Below, in pieces: positions 41,607 to 55,682 of a DNA stretch of 64,000 bases. Source of the DNA: Nocardia niwae NBRC 108934 = DSM 45340 (lineage in GTDB: Bacteria; Actinomycetota; Actinomycetes; Mycobacteriales; Mycobacteriaceae). Each line of letters starts with the position of its first letter. Position 1 is the first letter of the stretch. The DNA is taken from positions 62,001 through 126,000 of the forward strand of contig NZ_BDCK01000034.1 of assembly GCF_001613465.1 (NCBI RefSeq), written 5' to 3'. Both the position numbers and the translations under genes were made by a program. The notes below the pieces were generated by a model, which saw only the letters and a list, made by a program, of their open reading frames with translations, made no database searches and was not told where the DNA came from.

Positions 41607-42956
41607 TCAGGACGCGTGGGTGCTGTTCGGCCTACGGCCCTTGGTGACGGTGCCTTCCCGGCGCCCGGGGGGTTTGGCCCGGTACATCGCCAGGTCCGCG
41701 TCGTGCAGCACGGACTCCGGGCTGCGCCGATCGCCCACCCCCAGTTCGGTGACGCCGATCGAGGCGTTCACCTCGATCCGGTGCCCGCGCGCGATGATCG
41801 GCTCGGCCATGGTGGAGCGCAGCCTGCTCACCAGCGCTTCGATGTCGACGCGACGGGTGCGGCCGGACAGCAGGACCAGGAATTCGTCGCCGCCCAGTCT
41901 GCCGACGATGTCGTCGCCGCGCAGCGCGCGCTGCAACCGCTGGGCGACGATCTGCAACACGGTGTCGCCGATCGCGTGCCCGAGGGTGTCGTTGATCGCT
42001 TTGAAACCGTCCAGATCGATGAACAGCACGGTGGACACCGGCAGCAGTTCCTCGGTGCTGGCCAGCGCGGCTGCCAGCTGGGACAGGATCAGCGAGCGGT
42101 TGGCCAGCCCGGTGAGCGAGTCGTGAGTGGCCTGATACTCCAATTGCCTTCTGCTGGCACGGAATTCGGTGATATCGGCGAAGGAGGACACCGCCGACGA
42201 GCGCGGGTCGCCGGGATTGAGCAGCCGGCTGCTGCCCGACAGCCAGCGGCGCTGTCCGTCCACCCGGTCGACGCCGAAGACGTAGCCGGTGATGGTCTCG
42301 CCCGTGGCCAGCGTGCGCGCCACCGGATGCCGGCTCGGCGGCAGGGGCTGGGCGTTCGCGTCCAGCAGCACCAGCGGCAGCGACTGGATGGTGCGCCCGA
42401 TCACCTGCCGGTCGGGCCCCTCGGTGCCGAAGATGCGTTTGGCCGCCGGATTCATCGATTCGATCCGGCCCTCCGGATCGATCACCACGACGCCCTCCTC
42501 CAGCTGGGAGACGACCGTGGTGAAGTAGTGCTCGGCCCGGCGCTGCGCGGCCTCGGCGTGACGCTGGGCGGTGAGGTCGTGGATCACCACCTGGTAGGCG
42601 AGGCGGTCGTGCCAGGCGGTCAGCACCGACACCGTCTCCACGGGGACGGTGCCGCCGTCCACGCGCATCAGCGTCATCTCGGTGGGGATGGAGGCCGCGC
42701 CCGCGGTGGTGAGGGTGCTGATGCGGTCGAGCATCGAGGGGACCGACGCGGGGTGGACGAAGTCGGTCAGCGGACGGCCGACGATCTCCTCGGCATCCTC
42801 CGCGGCGAGTAGCCGCACGGTCGCCGGGTTGACGTAGACGACCCGCCCGCGCTCGTGCACGCAGATCCCGTCCGGAGTGTGTTCGACCAGGGAGCGGTAG
42901 CGCGCAGCCAGCTGTTCGGCGGCGTCGACCGCGGCGGCCAGCTTGTCGTCACCCAC
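41607..42956 (-). CDS. PAS-PAS-GGDEF diguanylate cyclase
   Basis: The 449-residue cytosolic protein has two PAS domains (about 15-130 and 140-265) and a C-terminal GGDEF domain (about 280-440). The active-site GGDEF is intact near residue 354, so it should make cyclic di-GMP from two GTP. No EAL domain follows, and I see no membrane segment. The first PAS keeps EHTPDGICVHERGRVVYVN; any ligand is unknown. The start ATG is at 42956. It shares a transcript with the ABM gene downstream. Confidence 0.9.
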   Translation of the reverse strand: MGDDKLAAAVDAAEQLAARYRSLVEHTPDGICVHERGRVVYVNPATVRLLAAEDAEEIVGRPLTDFVHPASVPSMLDRISTLTTAGAASIPTEMTLMRVDGGTVPVETVSVLTAWHDRLAYQVVIHDLTAQRHAEAAQRRAEHYFTTVVSQLEEGVVVIDPEGRIESMNPAAKRIFGTEGPDRQVIGRTIQSLPLVLLDANAQPLPPSRHPVARTLATGETITGYVFGVDRVDGQRRWLSGSSRLLNPGDPRSSAVSSFADITEFRASRRQLEYQATHDSLTGLANRSLILSQLAAALASTEELLPVSTVLFIDLDGFKAINDTLGHAIGDTVLQIVAQRLQRALRGDDIVGRLGGDEFLVLLSGRTRRVDIEALVSRLRSTMAEPIIARGHRIEVNASIGVTELGVGDRRSPESVLHDADLAMYRAKPPGRREGTVTKGRRPNSTHAS

Positions 42957-43169
42957 TCGAACCCCCGATCATCGACCCCATTATGGCCATTGGAACACGG
43001 GATTATTCTGGTATCGACGTGGACAAGATCACACCGTCCACGCTATTGCTTCGATCACAGTACTGGCACGTTCTCGGCCCGGATCCGGCGATCATTGCAG
43101 ATACCGGTTGTCGCGTCGAGGAGGGGCGAACCGCTCGAGCGTCCCGGGCAGCCGGCGAAGGAGCGATTC

Positions 43170-44381
43170 ATGCCGGGTGCCGACCCGAATAGCGCCGCGC
43201 GGGTGCCGACTCCGCCGGGGCATCGAGATCAGATGACCATCGCCGGGATCGGTGCGATCACCGGCTACGGATGGGGGCGGGAGCGCCTGTGGGACGGCTT
43301 GCTCAGCGGCAAGTCGGCGGCGGCCCTGCGATCGGGTTACGGGCCCGGCCGGGACGAGGACGCGTGGGTCGCGCTGGTGCCCGACGGCGGCGACCCCGAG
43401 GTGAGCACCAGCCGTTACGGCCGGGCGGTGCACGAGGCGGCGCGGGAGGCCGTCACCGACGCCCGCGCCCGCGGCTGGCGGCCCGGCCGCACCGTGGGCC
43501 TGCTGCACGCCATCGTTCTCGGCGACGTGGCGAACTGGCGCGACTTCTACCTCGTCGACGGGGGCAACCGCCGGTCCAGGGAGTACCTGCGGCTGTTGCC
43601 TTCGACGCCGGTCTCGATGCTGATGCAGGAATTCGGCTTCCACGGTCCGGCCATGAACGTCTCGGCCGCGTGCAGTTCCGCCAACGTGGCGCTGATCACC
43701 GCGAAGCTCTGGCTGGACGCGGGCATGGCCGACGACGTGATCTTCGTGGCGACCGACCTGTCCGCCACCCCCGACATGCTGGCAAGTTTCGTCCGGCTCG
43801 GCGCCGCGGTTACCGACGCCGAGCCGATGGACGCGTGCCGACCCTTCCAGCAGGGCAGCCGCGGGTTCAGCATGGGGGAGGCTTCGGTGGCGTTCGTGCT
43901 GACCCGTTCGGCGGAGCGGCCCTACGTGGCGGTGCTGGGCGGCGCGATGTCCAACGACGCCTATCACGTGGTCTCGGTCGACCCGGCGCACGAGCAGATC
44001 CTCGATTGCACGCGCCGCGCGCTGGCCGCGGCGGGCGTCACCGCCGCGGACGTGCGTTACTTCAACGCGCACGGCACCGGGACCCGGCAGTGCGACATGG
44101 CCGAGCACCATCTGCTTCAGCAGGTGTTCGCCGACCGCCCGCACATCTACGCGCTGAAACCGCTGGCGGGCCATTGTCAGGGCGCCGCGGCCGCGGTCGA
44201 GGTGGCGGCGGCCGCGCTCGGCTACGACCGCGGCATCGTGCCCGCGCCCCCGATCGTCGCGCCCGCGCATCCGCGGTTGCTCGACGGCCCGGCGCCGTTC
44301 GAGGGCGGCATCACCCTGAAACTCTCCCTCGGCATGGGTGGGCACAACTCCGCCGTGGTGCTCGGCGCTGCTCAACCGTGA
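43170..44381 (+). CDS. stand-alone beta-ketoacyl synthase (KAS II-like)
   Basis: The 403-residue protein is of thiolase fold, with the ketosynthase triad Cys168 (SAACSSAN), His301 (NAHGTGT) and His335 (LAGHCQG). It should condense acyl and malonyl units on a carrier protein. No acyltransferase, reductase or carrier-protein gene is adjacent, so it is neither the core of a visible polyketide cluster nor plainly fabF. The sequence is divergent from the primary-metabolism KasA/KasB as I remember them. The start at 43170 has AAGGAG 7 nt upstream; the frame is open to 42855 without homology. Confidence 0.82.
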   Translation: MPGADPNSAARVPTPPGHRDQMTIAGIGAITGYGWGRERLWDGLLSGKSAAALRSGYGPGRDEDAWVALVPDGGDPEVSTSRYGRAVHEAAREAVTDARARGWRPGRTVGLLHAIVLGDVANWRDFYLVDGGNRRSREYLRLLPSTPVSMLMQEFGFHGPAMNVSAACSSANVALITAKLWLDAGMADDVIFVATDLSATPDMLASFVRLGAAVTDAEPMDACRPFQQGSRGFSMGEASVAFVLTRSAERPYVAVLGGAMSNDAYHVVSVDPAHEQILDCTRRALAAAGVTAADVRYFNAHGTGTRQCDMAEHHLLQQVFADRPHIYALKPLAGHCQGAAAAVEVAAAALGYDRGIVPAPPIVAPAHPRLLDGPAPFEGGITLKLSLGMGGHNSAVVLGAAQP

Positions 44382-44476
44382 TGTGTACGGGCCGAATGTA
44401 TTTCCCGATGCGAGTAATCGGACCGCCTGCTCTGTCACGAACCTGAATCCCGACTGCGCCAGCCCTTTTCGCCGAT

Positions 44477-44494
44477 GGGGACTTTCGGCCCTGT
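44477..44494 (+). promoter_or_regulatory. DosR-box-like sequence
   Basis: GGGGACTTTCGGCCCTGT matches the DosR/DevR binding pattern GGGACTWWAGTCCC with TTC-GGCCC in the right half, a variant common in mycobacterial DosR sites. It lies 62-79 bp before the ATG of the S30AE-domain protein gene. An ATG inside the box (44475) would otherwise be taken as the gene start. Confidence 0.6.
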
Positions 44495-44555
44495 TCGCGG
44501 CACCGCTCGCAGTGCTGGCATAGGGACGGGACGGATCGATCTGGAAAGCGGGGCA

Positions 44556-45341
44556 ATGCAGATGGTCTCATCATCAGGACTGCGATGCGCATCGGAACAG
44601 TGGACGACGGCCGCCGGTCCGGAAGTGGCGGTGACCACGCGAGGGGAGGTGGCCGTCCTGGACGTCACGCGGGCGGTGCGCGCCGTCACTCGCGTGCTGC
44701 GGCGGCATCATCTCGACGCGCCCGCCCGGGTGCGTCTGAGCGCGCCGTCCGATCCGGACGCGCCGACGGTCGTGCAGGTCGACGTGCGTCATCTCGACGT
44801 CGTCATCCGGGTCCAGGTCACCGGGCCGCGCGGGTTCGCGGTGACCTTCGCCGCCGAGCGGCTCGACCGCCGATTGGCCCGGATGGCCGCGCGGGAGGCG
44901 CGGACCTGGCCCGATCCGGCCCGGCCCCCGCTGGCCCGCGCCGGTGCTCCGCGTCCGATCGTCCGCCGTAAGCGGTGCGCCCTGTCCACCTGCACGCCCG
45001 CCGAAGCGGTCGCGGTGCTGGACGCCATGGATTACGAGGCCCACCTGTTCACCGACGCCGAGACCGGTGAGGACGCGGTGGTGCATTGGGCGGCGCCGGG
45101 CGTGCGGCTCATCCGCCAGACGGCGACCTATCCGCCGATCCGGTCGCCGGAGATGGTCCGCAGCACCCCGCCGATCGTCGTCGACGCGGAACCCGCCGCC
45201 TGCCTGGATTCGGTCGAAGCGGCGAATCTGTTGTGCGGCAGGGGATTGCCGTTCCTGTTCTGCACCGACCCGGACAGCGGCCGCGGCGCGCTGCTGTACC
45301 GTCGCCACGACGGTGATCTGGCGCTCGTGGCGCCCGCCTGA
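44556..45341 (+). CDS. S30AE C-terminal domain protein (dormancy-type ribosome-associated factor)
   Basis: The 261-residue protein has an N-terminal S30AE/HPF-like region (about 35-110) followed by two copies of the long-HPF C-terminal domain: TPAEAVAVLDAMDYEAHLFTDAETGEDAVVHW (about 150-185) and EAANLLCGRGLPFLFCTDPDSGRGALLYRR (about 220-250). M. tuberculosis Rv0079, a hypoxia-induced DosR-regulon protein, is similar in type. The expected role is ribosome hibernation or translation inhibition in dormancy. The ATG at 44556 is used instead of 44475 because the latter is in the DosR-like box. It is convergent with a DevS-like kinase gene. Confidence 0.75.
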   Translation: MQMVSSSGLRCASEQWTTAAGPEVAVTTRGEVAVLDVTRAVRAVTRVLRRHHLDAPARVRLSAPSDPDAPTVVQVDVRHLDVVIRVQVTGPRGFAVTFAAERLDRRLARMAAREARTWPDPARPPLARAGAPRPIVRRKRCALSTCTPAEAVAVLDAMDYEAHLFTDAETGEDAVVHWAAPGVRLIRQTATYPPIRSPEMVRSTPPIVVDAEPAACLDSVEAANLLCGRGLPFLFCTDPDSGRGALLYRRHDGDLALVAPA

Positions 45342-45344
45342 TCG

Positions 45345-50338
<4,994 letters not shown>

Positions 50339-50393
50339 CCCGTCGCCCGATGCGGCGTGGGCCGGATTACCCGGGACCGCGCCGCTTTCCGGG

Positions 50394-51104
50394 TCAGCGG
50401 TTGGCGATGGTGTGGATCAGTTGGGCGAGTTCCTTTGGCTTGGACCACATCGGCCAGTGCCCCGTGGGCAGGTCTACGTACTCGGCATCGATGCGGGCGA
50501 GTTCGGCGAAGAGTGGGGTTTCCCCGTTGTCGCGCAGCTTCTTGACCACATCGGCGGTCATGCTGCTGCAGATCACGGTGGTCGGGACCGTCAGGCGGGC
50601 GGATGAGTCGCTCAAGCGCAGCGGGGCGGCAGCGACGGACGCGGGCTCCGGCACCGCACGCTCGCGGAACCGGGTCAGGACGGCGTCGTCCAAGCCCGCC
50701 AAGCTGTTGCCCGCGGCCTCCAGTTCCGGCCAGTCCGGCAGGGTCCACTCGCGCGCGGCGACATCCAGCGCCGAATTGATGACGAAACCGTTCGGCAGCG
50801 GCGCGCTGTCGACGTAGATCGCCCGGCGGAACAGGCCGGGCGCGCGGTCGATGGCGAGATAGGCGGGCGCCGCGCCGCCGGAGTGCGCGACGAGCACGAC
50901 GGCCTCGCCCGCGGGCACCGCGTCGATGATGGCTTGCGCTTGGGATTCCAGGGTGGCCGACAGCCGGTCGGGGTCGGCGTCGTCCAGGCCCGGCAGCGTC
51001 AGTGCCAGTACGTCGTTGCCGCGCAGTCGCAGATCGGGTGCGACCTCGTCCCACGCCCACGCACCGAGCCAGAATCCGGGAGTCAGCAGAATCCGAGTAG
51101 CCAT
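50394..51104 (-). CDS. alpha/beta hydrolase
   Basis: The 236-residue hydrolase has nucleophile Ser in VLVAHSGGAAPAYLA (near residue 94), oxyanion-hole region LTPGFWLGAWAW, and catalytic His in GHWPMWSKP near residue 217. The family cuts esters, lactones or other activated bonds. The substrate is unknown. It has no signal peptide and is probably cytosolic. It is convergent with uvrA and alone on its strand. Confidence 0.85.
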   Translation of the reverse strand: MATRILLTPGFWLGAWAWDEVAPDLRLRGNDVLALTLPGLDDADPDRLSATLESQAQAIIDAVPAGEAVVLVAHSGGAAPAYLAIDRAPGLFRRAIYVDSAPLPNGFVINSALDVAAREWTLPDWPELEAAGNSLAGLDDAVLTRFRERAVPEPASVAAAPLRLSDSSARLTVPTTVICSSMTADVVKKLRDNGETPLFAELARIDAEYVDLPTGHWPMWSKPKELAQLIHTIANR

Positions 51105-51339
51105 GGGCTCACTGTGCCCTACCCGTTGGGAAATTTCCTAAACATCGTTGTCCCAAGGCGTGATTCGCTCACAATTTCCGGCCGCGTTTCGGAAATCCAT
51201 ACGGGATCGATGAAGCGTGAATGTGTCCCGGCCGCATGCCGCGCGTGGGCGGCGGCGCATAGCGTGCGCGGTTCCGGTCGTCGTCGCACGCATCGCGACC
51301 GAGGTCCGGCGGGCGCGCCGTCTCCGTGCTGCGCGCCGG

Positions 51340-51681
51340 TCAGTGGACGGGGCCGGTGTACTTCTCGCCCGGCCCCTTGCCCGGCTCGTCGGGATGCGCG
51401 GAGGATTCGCGGAAGGCGCGTTGCAGCGACTGCAACCCTTCGCGAATCGGCCCGGCGTGCGGGCCCAGGTACTCCACCGACGCCGTGACGAGTCCGGCCA
51501 GCGCGGTGATCACGCGGCGCGCCTCGTCCAGGTCGCGGCGGGGGCTGGTGTCCGGGTCCTCGTCGGCCAGTCCCAGCTTCTCGGCCGCCGAGCTCATCAA
51601 CATCACGGCGGCGCGGCTGATCACCTCGACCGCGGGGATGTCGGCCAGTTCGCGTACGGAGGCGTCGAGCTCGTCAGTCAT
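51340..51681 (-). CDS. DUF1844 domain protein
   Basis: The 113-residue protein has the DUF1844 pattern: VRELADIPAVEVISRAAVMLMSSAAEKLGLAD, then DLDEARRVITALAGLVTASVEYLGPHAGPIREGLQSLQRAFRE. It is helical and cytosolic, of unknown function. The gene commonly stands next to infC in Actinobacteria, as here (transcribed away from it), which hints at a translation-linked role. It ends with a Pro/Gly/Lys-rich tail. The start ATG is at 51681; the DinB-like gene ends 4 bp upstream, so both probably share a transcript. Confidence 0.85.
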   Translation of the reverse strand: MTDELDASVRELADIPAVEVISRAAVMLMSSAAEKLGLADEDPDTSPRRDLDEARRVITALAGLVTASVEYLGPHAGPIREGLQSLQRAFRESSAHPDEPGKGPGEKYTGPVH

Positions 51682-51685
51682 GCCT

Positions 51686-52213
51686 TCAGGCTAGCGACGC
51701 CGCCCGCAGCATCTGGAGGTGGCCGATCTCGGTGACGTTCTTCATCAGCTCCGCGTTCACCCAGCCCGCCAGGTGCGCGATGGTCAACCCGGCGTCGGCG
51801 GGCCACGGGTAGGCGGAGGGGCGGTCCAGATCGGTCTCGTCGAACCCGTCGAGCACGCGCGCCCACTCGGTGTGCAGCTCGCGCAGGCAGGCGACGGCCG
51901 CGGCGCCGTCACCGGGCCAATGCACGTCCTCCCGCGCCGGTGGGGTGACGCCCTCGGCGTGGTCGATGGCCGTGCCCCACCACCAGCCGATGTGCCAGGT
52001 GAGCCAGCCGATCGTCGGGACCGGAATGGGGTCGGGCTCGGTGTCGGCCCAGTCCGGGCGCCACACGCCTTCGGCGTCGGGGCGTACCGTCCAGGCGAGG
52101 TCGGCGGGTTCCCAGAGAAAGTCCTCCGGGGTGAGCGCGTCGAGGTGGATACCGGCGAGCGCCCAGGTCAGGTCCAACTGCCATCGGAGCAGGTCACGGC
52201 GGGGTGTACGCAC
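51686..52213 (-). CDS. DinB-family protein
   Basis: The 175-residue protein is of the DinB/YfiT four-helix fold. Metal-binding histidines are likely in WLTWHIGWWWGT, IAHLAGWVN and EIGHLQM, spaced as in the family. Members are metal-dependent enzymes, some of them thiol (mycothiol or bacillithiol) transferases; the substrate here is unknown. The GTG at 52213 is chosen because homology begins there; the frame is open to 52393 but that part overlaps the infC leader. It is upstream of the DUF1844 gene by 4 bp. Confidence 0.78.
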   Translation of the reverse strand: MRTPRRDLLRWQLDLTWALAGIHLDALTPEDFLWEPADLAWTVRPDAEGVWRPDWADTEPDPIPVPTIGWLTWHIGWWWGTAIDHAEGVTPPAREDVHWPGDGAAAVACLRELHTEWARVLDGFDETDLDRPSAYPWPADAGLTIAHLAGWVNAELMKNVTEIGHLQMLRAASLA

Positions 52214-52595
52214 CGGGGGAGCCTGGCACGACGGCGGTGGCCGGGCAAGCGATTTTGTCCCGATTCGGCGATAGCCGAACGGAATGTTAGACTTTCCGCT
52301 GACGACCGCCCCGGGCTCGCCCTGGGGCTGATAAGTGGAGCCCGACTCCCACCGTTGCCGACGAGTCATCGTACGGTCCAGCGGTCCGGTCACCCGCCCC
52401 GTGAGGGCGGGTTTCTCGTGCCGTGGTTCTCGCGGAGAACCCGATCACGAGAGTCGACCCGAGTTCACTCGTGGTCGGCGATCGGTCGACATCGGGCCTC
52501 GTGTGCGGAATATCGCACCGGGGCCTTCGTGTTGAACAGGGGTTGCAGTTATTGCGCGCGGTCGTCCGACGACACCGCTTGACCTAGGAGGCCCC
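52214..52595 (+). promoter_or_regulatory. long structured leader of the infC-rpmI-rplT operon
   Basis: A TTAGACTT box near 52287 could be the promoter -10. The transcribed leader of about 300 nt contains several hairpins: CCCGCCC/GGGCGGG with a T-rich tail (52392-52415), GGTTCTC-GCG-GAGAACC (52425-52441), and CACGAG/CTCGTG (52446-52472). Long leaders that control infC operons by attenuation or L20 feedback are known in other bacteria. This one is inferred from sequence only. Confidence 0.55.
52392..52415 (+). terminator. terminator-like hairpin inside the infC leader
   Basis: ACCCGCCC (52392-52399), loop CGTGA, GGGCGGGT (52405-52412), then TTCTC. It lies about 180 bp before the infC start codon, so it would act as an attenuator. 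Confidence 0.55.
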
Positions 52596-53216
<621 letters not shown>

Positions 53217-53278
53217 CACCGATCAGAACACCGGCGGTCCGCCCCGACCGCCGGGACGACAGATAGAGGAATCCATCC

Positions 53279-53473
53279 ATGCCGAAGATGAAGACGCACA
53301 GCGGCGCCTCGAAGCGATTCAAGGTGTCCGGTAAAGGCAAGCTGCTGCGCCAGCAGGCGAACCGTCGCCACCTGTTCGAGCACAAGCCCTCCCGCCGGAC
53401 GCGTCGTCTGGACGGCGTGGAGGTCGTCGCCGCCGCCGACGTCCGTCGCGTGAAGAAGCTGCTCGGTCTCTGA
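53279..53473 (+). CDS. rpmI: 50S ribosomal protein L35
   Basis: The 64-residue basic protein begins [22 protein letters not shown] and ends RRVKKLLGL, the standard L35 pattern and length. It sits in the large ribosomal subunit. It lies 62 bp after infC, with AGAGGA about 9 nt before the ATG, and is followed by rplT. Confidence 0.97.
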   Translation: MPKMKTHSGASKRFKVSGKGKLLRQQANRRHLFEHKPSRRTRRLDGVEVVAAADVRRVKKLLGL

Positions 53474-53584
53474 TCGCGCCAGCGCGCAGACCGGCAAGCA
53501 CACCGCGACCGGAGCATCTCCGTCGCCACCCCCGACCCATTTCCGGGCGCTGCCCCGCGCCCCCAGATCGAACAGGACTGACCA

Positions 53585-53965
53585 GTGGCACGCGTCAAAA
53601 GGGCCGTCAACGCTCAGAAGAAGCGCCGTTCCATCCTCGAGGCCTCCAAGGGTTACCGCGGCCAGCGCTCGCGGCTGTACCGCAAGGCCAAGGAACAGCA
53701 GCTGCACTCGCTCACCTACGCCTACCGGGACCGCCGGGCGCGCAAGGGTGACTTCCGCAAGCTGTGGATCGCCCGCATCAACGCCGCCGCGAGGATCAAC
53801 GACATCACCTACAACCGCTTCATCCAGGGCCTGAAGGCCGCCGGTGTGGAGGTGGACCGCAAGATCCTCGCCGAGCTGGCGGTGTCGGACGCCGAGGCGT
53901 TCGCCGGCCTCGTCGCGGTCGCCAAGGCCGCCCTGCCGCAGGATGTCAACGCGCCGGCCGCCTGA
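53585..53965 (+). CDS. rplT: 50S ribosomal protein L20
   Basis: The 126-residue protein begins [38 protein letters not shown], typical of L20, with the conserved [21 protein letters not shown] region near residue 80. It is an early 23S assembly protein and, in other bacteria, a translational repressor of its own operon. The start is GTG at 53585. The spacer after rpmI is 111 bp. Confidence 0.97.
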   Translation: MARVKRAVNAQKKRRSILEASKGYRGQRSRLYRKAKEQQLHSLTYAYRDRRARKGDFRKLWIARINAAARINDITYNRFIQGLKAAGVEVDRKILAELAVSDAEAFAGLVAVAKAALPQDVNAPAA

Positions 53966-54005
53966 GTCGCAGTCGTTGGCACACGGACACTTTTCGGAAC
54001 GACCC

Positions 54006-54797
54006 GTGGAAGCGCTCAGTGAGCGCAATCCGCGGGTCGTTTCCGCTGTCAAGCTGCAGCGCGGCGCGCACCGTCGCAAAGCGGGCCGGTTCCTCGCCGA
54101 AGGCGCCAACGCCGTCACCGCCGCGCTGGAGACCGCGCGCGTCCACGAGCTGTTCTATTCGAAGGCGGCCGCCGAACGCGACCACGCGCTGATCGCCGGG
54201 GCGGCCGCGACGGGCGTCCGCACCACGCTGGTCGGTGATCGGGCGGCGCAGCATCTCGGGGAGACCGTCACCGCTCCGGGATTGGTGGCGGTCTGCGACC
54301 TGCTCGACGTGCCCTTGTCCCGGATTCTCGAGGCGAGGCCGCGGATGCTGGCCGTTCCTGTCGAGATCGCCGAGCCCGGGAACGCGGGCACGCTCGTGCG
54401 GGTGGCCGATTCGGTCGGCGCCGACGGCGTGGTGCTGGCAGGCGATACCGTCGATCCGCACAACGGCAAGTGCGTGCGGGCCAGCGCGGGCAGCATCTTC
54501 CACGTGCCGATCGCGCGGCACCGCGACGTGGCCGAGACGCTGGATTCGATCGCCGCCGCGGGAATCACGATTCTGGCGACGGCGGCGAACGGTGAAGTCG
54601 ACCTCGACGACGCCGACGAGCTGTTCACCGAGCCGGTGGCCTGGCTGTTCGGCAACGAGGCGCACGGTCTCGAGCCGGCCGTCGCACGCCGCGCCGACCA
54701 CCGCATCCGCATCCCGATCCGCGGCCGCGCCGAAAGCCTGAATCTCGCGACGGCCGCCGCGATCTGCCTCTACGCGAACTCGCGCGTGCGGTATTGA
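54006..54797 (+). CDS. SpoU/TrmH-family rRNA 2'-O-methyltransferase (TsnR-like)
   Basis: The 263-residue protein has an N-terminal substrate-binding domain (about 10-95) and a SpoU methylase domain (about 105-260). It carries the knot motifs AEPGNAGTLVRVADSVGADGV, LFGNEAHGL and IPIRGRAESLNLATAAAICLY. It methylates a ribose in rRNA with SAM. M. tuberculosis Rv1644 (tsnR) sits at the same place after rplT. The GTG at 54006 is chosen where homology starts; the frame is open further upstream inside rplT. It is probably co-transcribed with the ribosomal genes (40-bp gap). Confidence 0.88.
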   Translation: MEALSERNPRVVSAVKLQRGAHRRKAGRFLAEGANAVTAALETARVHELFYSKAAAERDHALIAGAAATGVRTTLVGDRAAQHLGETVTAPGLVAVCDLLDVPLSRILEARPRMLAVPVEIAEPGNAGTLVRVADSVGADGVVLAGDTVDPHNGKCVRASAGSIFHVPIARHRDVAETLDSIAAAGITILATAANGEVDLDDADELFTEPVAWLFGNEAHGLEPAVARRADHRIRIPIRGRAESLNLATAAAICLYANSRVRY

Positions 54798-55006
54798 ATT
54801 GCCGCCCCGCCGCGCAACCACGGCGGATGCTCGATCTCGCCGCGCACGAATCCCGTGGTAGGGGTGCGCTGGACGCATCGGGGGGCTCGGTACGGGGGTG
54901 CGCGCGGAGCTGGGTGGTATCCCGTAGTGAGGACAACTGCGGTGGCTGCTCGGACGTGCGCCGCGGCTCGGGGAGGATTGCGGCGCTCATGACGTAGCCG
55001 AGTTCG

Positions 55007-55579
55007 TCAGTCGCCTTCGGCGCTCAGGTTTTCAAGGATCTCCGTTGCCCAGGCAGCAGCCACCGCGTCCGGTCCCGCTACCTCCATCGCGCTCATGACG
55101 GTGAGCAGCATTCCGGTGGCGAGGAAGCGCCGCGCTTCGGTTTCCGACGCGCCGGTCAGGTCCCGGATCAGGTGGTAGATATCGCCGAATCGGTTCCTGA
55201 CCTCGTCGCCGATCTCGGGATCCGCGCTGGCCGCGAACCCGTGCAGCAGTAGTTGGAGCAATTCTCGTTCGGCGAGGAAGAGTTTGTAGCCGCCGCCGAG
55301 GGCGGCCATGGCCGCATCGGGATCCGCGTCGGGCGCCGCCTCGGACCGCGCGGTGCGGAAAATCTCCTCGATCCGGTCGCAGACGCGATGCAGGGCCGCG
55401 CGGAACAAATTCTGCTTCGTGCCGAACAGCCGGATCACGTATGGCTGTGACACGCCGGAGCGCCGGGCGATCTCGTCGGTCCGGGTGGCGGCGTAACCGG
55501 ATTCGGCGAACGCGGAAACCGCCGCACACAGCACCTGCTCGCCCCGTTCGGCGGCCGTCATCCTGGTCCTGGTTGCCAT
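55007..55579 (-). CDS. TetR-family regulator of the adjacent efflux pump
   Basis: The 190-residue protein has TetR_N helix-turn-helix IARRSGVSQPYVIRLFGTKQNLFRAAL (about 35-60) and a ligand-binding C-terminal domain. It is divergent from a DHA2-type exporter gene. Two copies of GTTATCAGTCGAT lie between them, so it should repress the exporter until a drug or metabolite binds. Two ATGs occur (55582, 55579); the second has the better spacing to GGAG. Confidence 0.9.
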   Translation of the reverse strand: MATRTRMTAAERGEQVLCAAVSAFAESGYAATRTDEIARRSGVSQPYVIRLFGTKQNLFRAALHRVCDRIEEIFRTARSEAAPDADPDAAMAALGGGYKLFLAERELLQLLLHGFAASADPEIGDEVRNRFGDIYHLIRDLTGASETEARRFLATGMLLTVMSAMEVAGPDAVAAAWATEILENLSAEGD

Positions 55580-55612
55580 CATGCTCCGTTTCCGCTGGTA
55601 AACACCCCTGCC

Positions 55613-55641
55613 TTGACATGTTATCAGTCGATGCCTACCTT
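55613..55641 (+). promoter_or_regulatory. promoter of the DHA2 exporter gene
   Basis: TTGACA (55613-55618) and TACCTT (55636-55641) are 17 bp apart. The first operator repeat lies between the two boxes, a position where a bound repressor would block RNA polymerase. Confidence 0.6.
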
Positions 55642-55665
55642 TCTCGATATAAGTTATCAGTCGAT
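55620..55665. promoter_or_regulatory. direct-repeat operator for the TetR regulator
   Basis: GTTATCAGTCGAT occurs at 55620-55632 and 55653-55665, a 33-bp period equal to about three helical turns. It lies between the divergent TetR and exporter genes in a notably AT-rich stretch. Confidence 0.7.
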
Positions 55666-55682
55666 TACAACAAGGACTGGAC

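Noticed and set aside
44475-44555. Earlier ATG start for the S30AE-domain protein
   Set aside because: This ATG lies at the edge of the DosR-like box and the following residues have no homology; ATG 44556 fits better.
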